A program made the position numbers and the translations under genes. The notes beneath the pieces were generated by a model. That model saw only the letters and a program-made list of their open reading frames with translations. It did no database searches and was not told the origin of the DNA. A stretch of 64,000 nt of DNA. Source: Acidovorax sp. T1. Its GTDB lineage: Bacteria; Pseudomonadota; Gammaproteobacteria; Burkholderiales; Burkholderiaceae_C. The stretch is taken from assembly GCF_002176815.1 (NCBI RefSeq), contig NZ_CP021648.1, positions 124,001 through 188,000 of the forward strand, read 5' to 3'. Shown in pieces: positions 35,395-43,602 of this stretch (position 1 is its first letter; each line of letters starts with the position of its first letter).

Positions 35395-36834
35395 ATGAAA
35401 AAACTGCTTGCCTCCTTCGTTCTGGGACTGAGCCTGCTTTGCGCAGGATCCATGTCCCTGGCCCAGGCCCCTGCCCCGGCCGAAACCACCACGGCCGCCC
35501 CGGCGGCCGATGCCGCCGCACCTGCTGCCCCCGAGGCGGCTGCGGCACCGGCGCCCGCCGCCGCCACGGCTGCAGCTGCCGAGGCTGCGCCCGCAGCGCC
35601 AGCGCCCAAGCTCGACTCCGGCGACACCGCGTGGATGCTGACCTCCACCATGCTCGTGATCCTGATGGTGATCCCGGGACTGGCTCTGTTCTACGGCGGC
35701 CTGGCCCGCTCCAAGAACATGCTGTCGGTGCTGGTGCAGGTGTTCGTGATCTTCGCGTTGATCACCGTGCTGTGGGCCGTTTACGGCTACAGCCTGACCT
35801 TCGCCGGCGAGGGTCAGTTCTTCGGCGGGTTTGACAAGATCTTCCTCAAGGGCATTGCGCCCGACACGCTGTCGGGCCTGCTGCCGACCATCCCTGAGTA
35901 CGTGTTCGTGGCCTTCCAGTCCACCTTTGCCGCCATCACCGTGGCGCTGATCGTGGGTTCGTTCGCCGAGCGCATCAAGTTTGCCGCCGTGCTGATCTTT
36001 GCCGTGCTGTGGTTCACCTTCAGCTACATCCCCATGGCCCACATGGTGTGGGGCGGCGGCCTTTTGGGCAAGGATGGCGCGCTCGACTTCGCGGGCGGCA
36101 CCGTGGTGCACATCAACGCCGGTATCGCCGGCCTGGTGGGCGCCTACATGGTGGGCAAGCGCATCGGCTTCGGCAAGGAAGCGCTCACGCCCCACAGCCT
36201 GACGCTGACCATGGTGGGCGCCTCGCTGCTGTGGGTGGGCTGGTTCGGCTTCAACGCCGGTTCGGCCGGTGCCGCCAACGGCGTGGCCGGCCTGGCCTTC
36301 ATCAACACCATCCTGGCCACGGGCGCTGCCACGCTGTCCTGGCTGGCTGGTGAAGCCCTGCACAAAGGCAAGGCCTCGATGCTGGGTGCGGCCTCGGGTG
36401 CGGTGGCCGGTCTGGTGGCGGTCACGCCGGCTGCCGGTTTCGTGGGCCCCATGGGTTCCATCGTGCTGGGCCTGATTGCTGGCGTGATCTGCCTGTGGGG
36501 TGTGGGTGGCCTCAAGAAGATGCTGGGTGCCGACGATGCGTTCGATGTGTTTGGCGTGCATGGCGTGGGCGGCATCGTCGGCGCCATCCTGACGGCGGTG
36601 TTTGCCTCGCAAAGCCTGGGTGGCACGGGCGGCCTGACCCCCGACACCTTTGCCATGGGTGCGCAGCTGTGGATCCAGGTCAAGAGCGTGTTGCTCACCA
36701 TCGTGTGGTCGGGCGTGGTCTCCTTCATCGCCTACAAGATCGCCGATCTGCTGGTGGGCCTGCGTGTCCCCGAAGAAGCCGAGCGCGAAGGTCTGGACAT
36801 CACCTCGCACGGCGAAACGGCATACAACCGCTGA
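35395..36834 (+). CDS. amtB: Ammonium transporter
   Basis: 479 residues. After a cleavable-looking signal (MKKLLASFVLGLSLLCAGS...AQA), about 50 residues of Ala/Pro repeats precede the 11-helix core that begins SGDTAWMLTSTMLVILMV. The twin pore histidines are H239 (GGTVVHINAG) and H389 (VFGVHGVGG), both intact. Conducts ammonium into the cell under control of the upstream GlnK. The long Ala/Pro periplasmic extension is the unusual part. Two hairpins follow: 36843-36870 and the terminator. Confidence 0.95.
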   Translation: MKKLLASFVLGLSLLCAGSMSLAQAPAPAETTTAAPAADAAAPAAPEAAAAPAPAAATAAAAEAAPAAPAPKLDSGDTAWMLTSTMLVILMVIPGLALFYGGLARSKNMLSVLVQVFVIFALITVLWAVYGYSLTFAGEGQFFGGFDKIFLKGIAPDTLSGLLPTIPEYVFVAFQSTFAAITVALIVGSFAERIKFAAVLIFAVLWFTFSYIPMAHMVWGGGLLGKDGALDFAGGTVVHINAGIAGLVGAYMVGKRIGFGKEALTPHSLTLTMVGASLLWVGWFGFNAGSAGAANGVAGLAFINTILATGAATLSWLAGEALHKGKASMLGAASGAVAGLVAVTPAAGFVGPMGSIVLGLIAGVICLWGVGGLKKMLGADDAFDVFGVHGVGGIVGAILTAVFASQSLGGTGGLTPDTFAMGAQLWIQVKSVLLTIVWSGVVSFIAYKIADLLVGLRVPEEAEREGLDITSHGETAYNR

Positions 36835-36905
36835 CAACCCCCCGCTGCGGCGTCTGGTGGCGCCGCAGCGCCCTAAAATTTCGGTGAGTGTCTCTTCAAG
36901 GTTTT

Positions 36906-36932
36906 GGCCCGCCCTTTCGGCGGGCCTTTTTT
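36906..36932 (+). terminator. Rho-independent terminator of torF-glnK-amtB
   Basis: GGCCCGCC (36906-36913), five-base loop, GGCGGGCC (36919-36926), then T6. A second stem, CGCTGCGGCG with CGCCGCAGCG (36843-36870), lies between it and the amtB stop. Confidence 0.92.
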
Positions 36933-37046
36933 ATGGGATGAAGCAGCAGCTTGCAGCCTGCCCAGCCGCCGCGCCAGCGGATTGCATGGCCGCTGTTCAA
37001 AAAATTCATGCGGTTCGTCCGGCAGTCCCGGTTGCGAGCCGCTACC

Positions 37047-38168
37047 ATGCAGGCCATGGAAATCGCCCTGCGCCAGATTGTTGATCGTGTCCAAGCCTCC
37101 GTCGCCGCGCAAACTCCCCTGCGCATCCGTGGCGGGGGCACCAAGGACTTTCATGGCCTGGCCCTGCGCGGTGAGCTGCTCGACACCCGCGTGCTCACCG
37201 GCATCGTGAGTTACGAGCCCAGCGAGCTGGTGGTCACGGCGCGTGCCGGCACGCCGCTGGCCGAGCTGGAAGCCGTGCTGGCCGAACAAGGCCAGTGCCT
37301 GCCTTTTGAGCCGCCCCATTTCGGCGCTGGCGCCACGGTGGGTGGCATGGTGGCCGCCGGCCTGAGCGGCCCTGCCCGCGCCAGCGTGGGTGCGGTGCGC
37401 GACTACCTGCTGGGCGTGGTGCTGCTCAACGGCCGCGCCGAGCTGCTCACGTTTGGCGGCCAGGTCATGAAGAATGTGGCGGGCTACGATGTCTCGCGCC
37501 TCATGGCGGGCGCCTGGGGCACGCTGGGTCTGCTTACCGAGGTCAGTCTCAAGGTGCTGCCCGTGGCGCCCGCCGAGGCCACGCTGCGCTTTGAATGCCA
37601 CCAGGCCGACGCCCTGCGCCGGCTGCACGCCTGGGGCGGCCAGCCCCTGCCGCTCAACGCCAGCTGCTGGGTGGAAGACGCGGGCGTGGACCAGCTTTAT
37701 GTGCGACTGCGCGGCGCCGTGGCGGCGGTCGATGCGGCCTGCCGCAGCATGGGCGGCACGCGGCTCGACAACGCCACCGTGGCGCCCGACTGGCGGGCCT
37801 GCCGGGACCAGACCTTGCCCTGGTTCGCCGCCCGCCGCGCCCGGCCCGGGCAGGCGCTGTGGCGCCTGTCACTGCCCGCCACCGCGCCGGTGCTGGCACT
37901 GCCCGCGGGTGTATCGCCGCTGATCGAATGGCATGGCGCCCTGCGCTGGGTGCAGGCGCCGCTGGAGCAGGGCGATGCGCTGCGCGAGGCGGCCCGGGCG
38001 GCGGGTGGAGGTGCTACTTTATTCATAGCTGATGGCGCTTGTGGGGTAAGCGCTACAGGCCAGTTCGACTTGAAATCTCCGGCCGTGGCGCAGATCCATG
38101 CGCGCCTCAAGCACGCCTTTGATCCGGCCGGCATCTTCAATCCTGGCCGCCTGGCGCCGCAGTGGTGA
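37047..38168 (+). CDS. glcE: Glycolate oxidase FAD-binding subunit GlcE
   Basis: 373 residues from ATG 37047; ATG 37056 is also possible. The FAD-binding PCMH fold is visible (LRIRGGGTKDFHG, LAEQGQCLPFEPPHFG, GGMVAAGLSGPARASVGAVRDYLLG, VMKNVAGYDVSRLM). With GlcD and GlcF it oxidises glycolate to glyoxylate at the membrane. Around residues 323-345, between GGGATLF and the conserved end HARLKHAFDPAGIFNPGRL, the reading frame crosses a copy of the interspersed repeat, adding about 20 foreign residues. No glcD is near. Confidence 0.88.
   Translation: MQAMEIALRQIVDRVQASVAAQTPLRIRGGGTKDFHGLALRGELLDTRVLTGIVSYEPSELVVTARAGTPLAELEAVLAEQGQCLPFEPPHFGAGATVGGMVAAGLSGPARASVGAVRDYLLGVVLLNGRAELLTFGGQVMKNVAGYDVSRLMAGAWGTLGLLTEVSLKVLPVAPAEATLRFECHQADALRRLHAWGGQPLPLNASCWVEDAGVDQLYVRLRGAVAAVDAACRSMGGTRLDNATVAPDWRACRDQTLPWFAARRARPGQALWRLSLPATAPVLALPAGVSPLIEWHGALRWVQAPLEQGDALREAARAAGGGATLFIADGACGVSATGQFDLKSPAVAQIHARLKHAFDPAGIFNPGRLAPQW
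38014..38077 (+). repeat. Interspersed palindromic repeat, copy 6 (inside glcE)
   Basis: CATAGCTGATGGCGCTTG, spacer, TAAGCGCTACAGGCC and tail TTCGACTTGAAATC. In frame and translated as part of GlcE (LFIADGACGVSATGQFDL). Confidence 0.85.
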
Positions 38169-38238
38169 GGGGCGGGCACATGGCTGCCACCGCCGAATGG
38201 CACCGCAAGCCGCGCCTTGACGGCGGCGCAAGCTGACC

Positions 38239-39024
38239 ATGCGGCGCCTGCGGCACCTCACCGGCCACCACCGCACCGGCACCAGCAACCGCGTGCTGGG
38301 CCTGCTGTTGGCCTTCAATGCCGGGGCGGTGAATGCGGGCGGTTTTCTGGTGGTGCACCTGTACACCTCGCACATGACCGGATTCCTGTCCATGCTGGCC
38401 GACAACCTGGTGCTGGGCAATATGGTGCTGGTGCTCAGCGCCCTGGGTGCCCTGCTGGCCTTCATCAGCGGGGCGGCCACCACGGCGGTGATGGTGAACT
38501 GGGCGCTGCAGCGCAAACTGCACAGCAGCTATGCGTTGCCGCTGGTGCTGGAGGCGTTGCTCATGCTGGTGTTCGGGCTGGTGGGCACCATCACGCTCGA
38601 CTGGCGCACTCCGTTTGCGGTGCCCACGACGGTGCTGCTGCTGTCCTTCATCATGGGGTTGCAGAACGCCACCGTGACCAAGATGTCGTCGTCCCAGATC
38701 CGCACCACGCACATGACGGGCGTGGTGACCGACCTGGGCATCGAGCTGGGCAAAATGCTGTATTGGAACCGCACCGGCATCGCGGTGGAGAATCAGGTGC
38801 GCGCCAACCAGTCCCGGCTGCGGCTATTTGCTGGCCTGGTGGCAATGTTTCTTGTCGGCGGCATTGCCGGGGCGGCCGGCTTCAAGCATGTGGGTTTTGT
38901 GTTTGTGGTGCCGCTGGCGCTGGTCCTGCTGGCCCTGTCACTGTCCCCGCTGTGGGCCGATCGCTCGCGCCTGCGCCATCCCTTGCGCAAAGCCGTGCCC
39001 GCCCAGCTGCCGCCCGCCCCCTGA
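38239..39024 (+). CDS. DUF1275 family membrane protein (YoaK-like)
   Basis: 261 residues with about six membrane helices. Conserved DUF1275 elements: AFNAGAVNAGGFLVVHLYTSHMTG, SFIMGLQNATVTKMSSSQIRTTHMTGVVTDLG and GAAGFKHVGF. Function unknown in general. It lies between glcE and glcF on the same strand with short gaps (70 and 36 bases), hence probably co-transcribed; a transport role for glycolate metabolism would be speculation. Confidence 0.85.
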   Translation: MRRLRHLTGHHRTGTSNRVLGLLLAFNAGAVNAGGFLVVHLYTSHMTGFLSMLADNLVLGNMVLVLSALGALLAFISGAATTAVMVNWALQRKLHSSYALPLVLEALLMLVFGLVGTITLDWRTPFAVPTTVLLLSFIMGLQNATVTKMSSSQIRTTHMTGVVTDLGIELGKMLYWNRTGIAVENQVRANQSRLRLFAGLVAMFLVGGIAGAAGFKHVGFVFVVPLALVLLALSLSPLWADRSRLRHPLRKAVPAQLPPAP

Positions 39025-39060
39025 ATTTTTCTTCTTGTTGACCCGTCCAGGCTGCACCCC

Positions 39061-40314
39061 ATGCAAACCCAACTCGCCCCTGAATACCGCGCCCGCCCTG
39101 ACGGCCTGGAGGCCGAATCCATCCTGCGCAAGTGCGTGCACTGCGGCTTTTGCACCGCCACCTGCCCCACCTACCAGCTGCTGGGCGACGAGCTCGATGG
39201 CCCGCGCGGCCGCATTTACCTCATCAAGCAGGTGCTCGAAGGAGAGGCGCCCACGCGCAAGACCCAGATGCACCTGGACCGGTGCCTGACCTGCCGCAAC
39301 TGCGAAAGCACCTGCCCCAGCGGCGTGCAATATGGCCACCTGGTGGACATCGGCCGCAAGATCGTCGATGAAAAGGTGCCCCGCCCCCTGGGCGAAAAGG
39401 CCCTGCGCTGGGCGCTGAAGGAAGGCCTGCCATCGCCCCTGTTTGCCCCGGCCATGAAGGTGGGCCAGGCAGTGCGCGGCCTGCTGCCCAAAACCCTCCA
39501 GGCCAAGGTGCCTGCGCCGCAGTCGGCCGGTGCCTGGCCCACCCGCCAACATGCGCGCAAGGTGCTCATGCTGGCCGGTTGCGTGCAGCCGGCCATGATG
39601 CCCAACATCAACGCCGCCACCGCCCGCGTGCTCGATGCTGCGGGCATCCAGGCCGTGATCGCGCCCCAGGCCGGGTGCTGTGGCGCCGTCAAGTTCCACC
39701 TCAACGACCAGGAAGGCGGCAAGGCCCAGATGCGCGCCAACATCGACGCCTGGTGGCCGTTGGTGCAGGCGGGCGGGGTGGAATCCATCGTCATGAATGC
39801 CTCGGGCTGCGGCGTCACCGTCAAGGAATACGGCCATATCCTGAAGGACGACCCGCACTACGCCGCCAAGGCCGCGCGCATCAGCGCCCTCACGCGCGAC
39901 CTGTCGGAGCTGCTGCCCGCCTTGCTGCCCGAGCTGGCGCAGAAACTGGCGGGCCGGGTGCAGCGCCCTGGGCTGCTGTTCGCCTACCACCCGCCCTGCA
40001 CGCTGCAGCACGGGCAGCAACTGCGCGGCGGCGTCGAGACGCACCTGGCGCAACTGGGGTTCAAGCTGCGCGTGGCACGCAATGAATCGCACCTGTGCTG
40101 CGGCTCTGCGGGCACGTATTCGGTGCTGAACCCTGACCTGTCGTACCAGCTGCGCGACCGCAAACTGGATGGGCTGAAAGAAGCCTTTGGCGAGCAGCCA
40201 CCGGACGTCATCCTGTCGGCGAACATCGGCTGCATCACCCACCTGCAAAGTGGCACCGGCACGCCGGTGCGGCACTGGGTGGAAGTGCTGGACGAGGCGC
40301 TTGGCGCGGCTTGA
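39061..40314 (+). CDS. glcF: Glycolate oxidase iron-sulfur subunit GlcF
   Basis: 417 residues. Two [4Fe-4S] ferredoxin motifs, CVHCGFCTATCPTYQ (near 25) and CLTCRNCESTCPSGV (near 78), followed by two CCG-domain repeats (GCCGAVKFHL; CCGSAGTYSVLNPDLSYQLR). It carries electrons from GlcDE to the quinone pool. Convergent with the next gene, stops 24 bases apart. Confidence 0.94.
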   Translation: MQTQLAPEYRARPDGLEAESILRKCVHCGFCTATCPTYQLLGDELDGPRGRIYLIKQVLEGEAPTRKTQMHLDRCLTCRNCESTCPSGVQYGHLVDIGRKIVDEKVPRPLGEKALRWALKEGLPSPLFAPAMKVGQAVRGLLPKTLQAKVPAPQSAGAWPTRQHARKVLMLAGCVQPAMMPNINAATARVLDAAGIQAVIAPQAGCCGAVKFHLNDQEGGKAQMRANIDAWWPLVQAGGVESIVMNASGCGVTVKEYGHILKDDPHYAAKAARISALTRDLSELLPALLPELAQKLAGRVQRPGLLFAYHPPCTLQHGQQLRGGVETHLAQLGFKLRVARNESHLCCGSAGTYSVLNPDLSYQLRDRKLDGLKEAFGEQPPDVILSANIGCITHLQSGTGTPVRHWVEVLDEALGAA

Positions 40315-40338
40315 ACGCAAGCGCCCGCAGCGCCGGCG

Positions 40339-40959
40339 TCAGGCGCGCAGTAGCGCGATCACTTCCTCGTCGTCCACCTGCGGAAAGTGGCGGTAAAACT
40401 GGCCCACCGCCTGAAAATTTTCTGGCGCCTGCAGGCACACCACCTCGTCGGCCATGGGCCGGATTTTTTCCAGAGCGTCGGGTGATGCCACCGGAATAGC
40501 GCAGACCAGCTTGCCGGGTTGGCGCTGGCGCAGGCTGTGCAGCGCGGAAATCATGGTGGCCCCCGTGGCCAGGCCATCGTCCACCACGATGACGACGCGC
40601 CCGTGCGGGTCGATCGGTGCGCGGATGGGCGTGTATTGCACCCGGCGCGCGTGGATCGTGGCCAGCTGTTTTTGCTTTTCGGCGGCGATGTAATTCGGGT
40701 CGGCGCCCACCGCAGCCGCGTAGGGCGCGAGGTAGGTCCAGCCGCTTTCTGCCACCGAACCGATGGCCACTTCCGGCTCGAAGGGCGCGCGCAACTTGCG
40801 CACCAGCACCACGTCGAAATCGCCGCCCAGCTGTCGCGCAACGATTTTGCCGATGGGCACGGCGCCGCGCGGAATGGCCAACACCAGGGGCTGCTGCGCG
40901 CCGTAGGCCTTCAGGCGGTCGGCCAGCTGGTGGGCAGCGTCAACGCGGTCTTGGAACAT
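40339..40959 (-). CDS. Phosphoribosyltransferase-like protein
   Basis: 206 residues. PRTase fold with the PRPP loop VVIVVDDGLATGATM at about 115-129. The conserved opening FQDRVDAAHQLADRL, PRGAVPIGKIVA and DFDVVLVRKLRAP belong to a family of stand-alone phosphoribosyltransferase-like proteins whose substrate is not established. ATG 40959 has AAGGTGA upstream. Confidence 0.88.
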   Translation of the reverse strand: MFQDRVDAAHQLADRLKAYGAQQPLVLAIPRGAVPIGKIVARQLGGDFDVVLVRKLRAPFEPEVAIGSVAESGWTYLAPYAAAVGADPNYIAAEKQKQLATIHARRVQYTPIRAPIDPHGRVVIVVDDGLATGATMISALHSLRQRQPGKLVCAIPVASPDALEKIRPMADEVVCLQAPENFQAVGQFYRHFPQVDDEEVIALLRA

Positions 40960-41208
40960 GGTGTCACCTTGGGCGGGTTCAGCGCTGCCGATCAGGTTTT
41001 GCGCGCGCAACGGCCCACTTTATGGAGCGTTGCTCTGGGCGTCAATCCCGGGGATGGCTTCGGTAGAGCATGTCAGCACCCCCGCGACAAACAGCCAGCC
41101 CACTGCAACATTCCTGTTCCCGAGCGGTGGTTCTGGTGCGCCGTGTGGGGGCCGTTTTGCCAAGGCTGGCATGATCGAGGGTTTTGTTGCCCTTCCACCC
41201 GCTACGCC

Positions 41209-42072
41209 ATGACCGACAACGTGCCAGAACAAGAACCTACCGCGGCGCCCGCCGCCAGCGCCCCGCAGGCCATGCAGCAGCCCGAGACTGGCGACAGCGC
41301 TCCGGCAGCCACGGATCCTGCCACCGCGATCGCGACCACTGCGGATTCCCCGCGCGGCGATCGCCCGCCCCGTGGTGGGCGCGGTGGCCGCAACAACGGC
41401 CGTGGCCGCGATCGCGCCCATGCCGAGGGCCAGGCCCCGGCAGGCCAGCCGGCACCGTCGCGCACGCCCCTGCGCACCCACCCGGCACTGGAGCAGTTGG
41501 CGGGCCTTTATCCCCATCTGTTTGGCGCGGTGTTTTTGCCACTCAAGCGCGGCATCTTTCAGGACCTGCTGGAAGCCCACCCCGAGCTGTTTGAACGCGA
41601 TGCGCTCAAGGTGGCGCTGGGCATCCACACCCGTTCCACCCGCTACCTGCAAAGCGTGGCCGCGGGCGAAAAGCGCCACGACCTGGCGGGCCAGCCCGTT
41701 GAAGACATGGCGCCCGAGCATGTGCACCATGCGCTGCTGGAGGTGTTTCGCCGCCGCAAGGCCCGGGCGGGCGAAGACATGTTGCCCAAGCTGCGTAAGC
41801 GCATGGTCCAGGCCTTCGAGGCCTCGGGCCTCACGCGCGAGGCCTACACCGATCTGGTCACCGGCCGCGACGAAGCGGCCAATGCCATCCTGCAAGAAGC
41901 CTTTGCCGAATGGGCGGCCCGCAATGCCAAGGACGAGGCCCTGCTGCGCGCCTTTGAAGCCAGCGGCCAGACGCTGGAGGCCTTTGCCGACATGTACGGC
42001 ATGGACCCGCGCCAGACCGGCCAGATGCTGGAGCGCGCGCGCCGCCAGCGCCCGTCCGCCGCAACGGCCTGA
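41209..42072 (+). CDS. proQ: ProQ/FinO-family RNA chaperone
   Basis: 287 residues. N-terminal 80 residues are disordered, rich in Ala, Pro, Gly and Arg (GDRPPRGGRGGRNNGRGRDR), a likely RNA-contact tail. The FinO domain follows at about 95-215 (LFGAVFLPLKRGIFQDLLEAHPELFERDALKVALGIHTRSTRYL is within it in two blocks). ProQ binds structured small RNAs and mRNA ends. The start is chosen at ATG 41209, where the family-like acidic opening MTDNVPEQE begins; no strong ribosome site is seen. Confidence 0.88.
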   Translation: MTDNVPEQEPTAAPAASAPQAMQQPETGDSAPAATDPATAIATTADSPRGDRPPRGGRGGRNNGRGRDRAHAEGQAPAGQPAPSRTPLRTHPALEQLAGLYPHLFGAVFLPLKRGIFQDLLEAHPELFERDALKVALGIHTRSTRYLQSVAAGEKRHDLAGQPVEDMAPEHVHHALLEVFRRRKARAGEDMLPKLRKRMVQAFEASGLTREAYTDLVTGRDEAANAILQEAFAEWAARNAKDEALLRAFEASGQTLEAFADMYGMDPRQTGQMLERARRQRPSAATA

Positions 42073-42083
42073 TTGCCGTTTTT
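42063..42083 (+). terminator. Short hairpin at the proQ stop
   Basis: AACGGC and GCCGTT with a six-base loop and a short T run; the loop contains the TGA stop. A weak terminator candidate between convergent proQ and gpx genes. Confidence 0.45.
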
Positions 42084-42577
42084 CAGGCGGCAGGTGCGGC
42101 CAGAGCCGCCTCGATATCCGCTGCCAGCTTTTTTGGCGCATCCTGCGGCGCATAGCGGCGAATCACGCGGCCGTCCTTGCCCACGAGGAATTTCGTGAAG
42201 TTCCACTTGATGGCCTTGCTGCCCAGCAGGCCAGGGGCCTCGGCGGTAAGCCACTGGTACAGGGGCGCGGCGTTGGCGCCGTTCACGTCGATCTTGGCCA
42301 TCATCGGAAAGCCCACGCCGTAGTTGCGCTGGCAGAAACTGGCGATCTCGTCGTTGCTGCCCGGGTCCTGGTGGCCGAACTGGTTGCACGGAAACCCCAG
42401 CACCACCAGCCCCTTGTCGCCGTACTGCTTGTGCAGTTCTTCCAGCCCGCCGAACTGCGGGGTGAAGCCGCAGGCGCTGGCTGTGTTGACGATCAGCAAT
42501 ACCTTGCCCTCAAACTGCCGCAGTGGCACGGCGGGCCCGCTCATGGGCTGGGCTTCGAAGTCGTAGAGGCTGGACAT
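42083..42577 (-). CDS. Glutathione peroxidase family protein
   Basis: 164 residues. Thioredoxin-fold peroxidase with peroxidatic C36 (NTASACGFTPQ) in place of selenocysteine, plus the conserved FPCNQFG and KWNFTKFLV blocks carrying the catalytic Gln and Trp/Asn. AAGGAG precedes ATG 42577. Such bacterial enzymes usually draw electrons from thioredoxin. It reduces hydroperoxides in the cytosol. Confidence 0.92.
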   Translation of the reverse strand: MSSLYDFEAQPMSGPAVPLRQFEGKVLLIVNTASACGFTPQFGGLEELHKQYGDKGLVVLGFPCNQFGHQDPGSNDEIASFCQRNYGVGFPMMAKIDVNGANAAPLYQWLTAEAPGLLGSKAIKWNFTKFLVGKDGRVIRRYAPQDAPKKLAADIEAALAAPAA

Positions 42578-42649
42578 GGGCAACTCCTTGGGGACGAACC
42601 AAATCGAAACGCCCATGGTAGCGACTGGCGTCGGGCGTTGCCCGGTGTG

Positions 42650-43546
42650 TCAGGCGCTCGCGCCGGTGCGTTGCCGGGATGGCAAGGCCGCCAGCAGTGC
42701 CGCCAGCATGATCAGTGCCCCGCCCAGCAGGGTGCGAGGTGCCAGTGAGACGGCGGTGAGCAGGGCCGACGATACGCTGGCAAACACCACCTCGGACAGC
42801 ATCACCAGGGCCGTGGTGCCTGCGGCCAGCCGCGCGGCACCATATTGCAGTGCGTAGTTGCCCAGCAAAAAGGCCAGCGCCAGCGCCAAGGCCAGCGGGA
42901 CCCAGGCCATTGCCAAGGCGGGCAGGGCGGGCACGGCCCCCGCCGCCAGCCCCAGCGCCGCACTGAGGCCCGCCAGCAGGACGCCGCCGGCAAACATGGC
43001 CAGCATGCGCGCCTCGCCGGGCACCGCATGCAAGCGCCGCAGCGTGACGTTGGTGAGGGCAAAACAGAAACCGCCCGCCAGGGCCAGCAGGTCGGCGCCC
43101 GAGAGGTGGGACGCCAGCCGGGCCCACGCGGCATCGGCGGGCACCAGCACCAGTGCCACACCCGCAAAGGCCAGCAGCAGCCGCACCAGCGCCATGCCGG
43201 TGGGGCGGTCGCCCAGCACCTTCCAGGCCAGCAGCACCGACCAGGCGGGCATGAGATAGAACAGCAGCACCACGCGCACCACGTCGCCCACCGTCACGGC
43301 CCAGTTGAAGGCCACGTTGGTCAGGCCCGAGCTCAGCGCCAGCAGCCACAGGGCGGGGTGTTGCAGCGCGCTGCGCAGCGCCTGCGGCCGGGCCAGCAGC
43401 AGGCAGGCCAGCGCCAGCGCATACATCAGCGCCGTGGCCCACAGCGGGTGCAGCCCGGCCGCGTGCAGCTGCCGGAACGGCCACCACGAAACGCCCCAGA
43501 CAAAGGCGTTGAGCAGCAGGGCCAGTATGGGGAGTAGATTAGGCAT
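42650..43546 (-). CDS. EamA/DMT-family transporter
   Basis: 298 residues, ten predicted membrane segments in two EamA repeats (NAFVWGVSWWPFRQLHAAGLHP; ALTNVTLRRLHAVPGEARM). Drug/metabolite exporter superfamily; substrate unknown. ATG at 43546 sits at the edge of repeat copy 7, whose AT-rich end forms the upstream region; a TTG one codon earlier is also possible. Confidence 0.85.
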   Translation of the reverse strand: MPNLLPILALLLNAFVWGVSWWPFRQLHAAGLHPLWATALMYALALACLLLARPQALRSALQHPALWLLALSSGLTNVAFNWAVTVGDVVRVVLLFYLMPAWSVLLAWKVLGDRPTGMALVRLLLAFAGVALVLVPADAAWARLASHLSGADLLALAGGFCFALTNVTLRRLHAVPGEARMLAMFAGGVLLAGLSAALGLAAGAVPALPALAMAWVPLALALALAFLLGNYALQYGAARLAAGTTALVMLSEVVFASVSSALLTAVSLAPRTLLGGALIMLAALLAALPSRQRTGASA

Positions 43547-43601
43547 CAAATCGGCATCTAGCGCTTATGCAGTAAGCGCTAGCAGCTATTAAATTAATAG
43601 C
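43543..43601 (-). repeat. Interspersed palindromic repeat, copy 7
   Basis: On the minus strand AATAGCTGCTAGCGCTTAC, spacer, ATAAGCGCTAGATGCC, tail GATTTGAT. It fills the whole 56-base gap between lplT and the EamA gene, touching both. Confidence 0.85.
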
Positions 43602-43602
43602 T

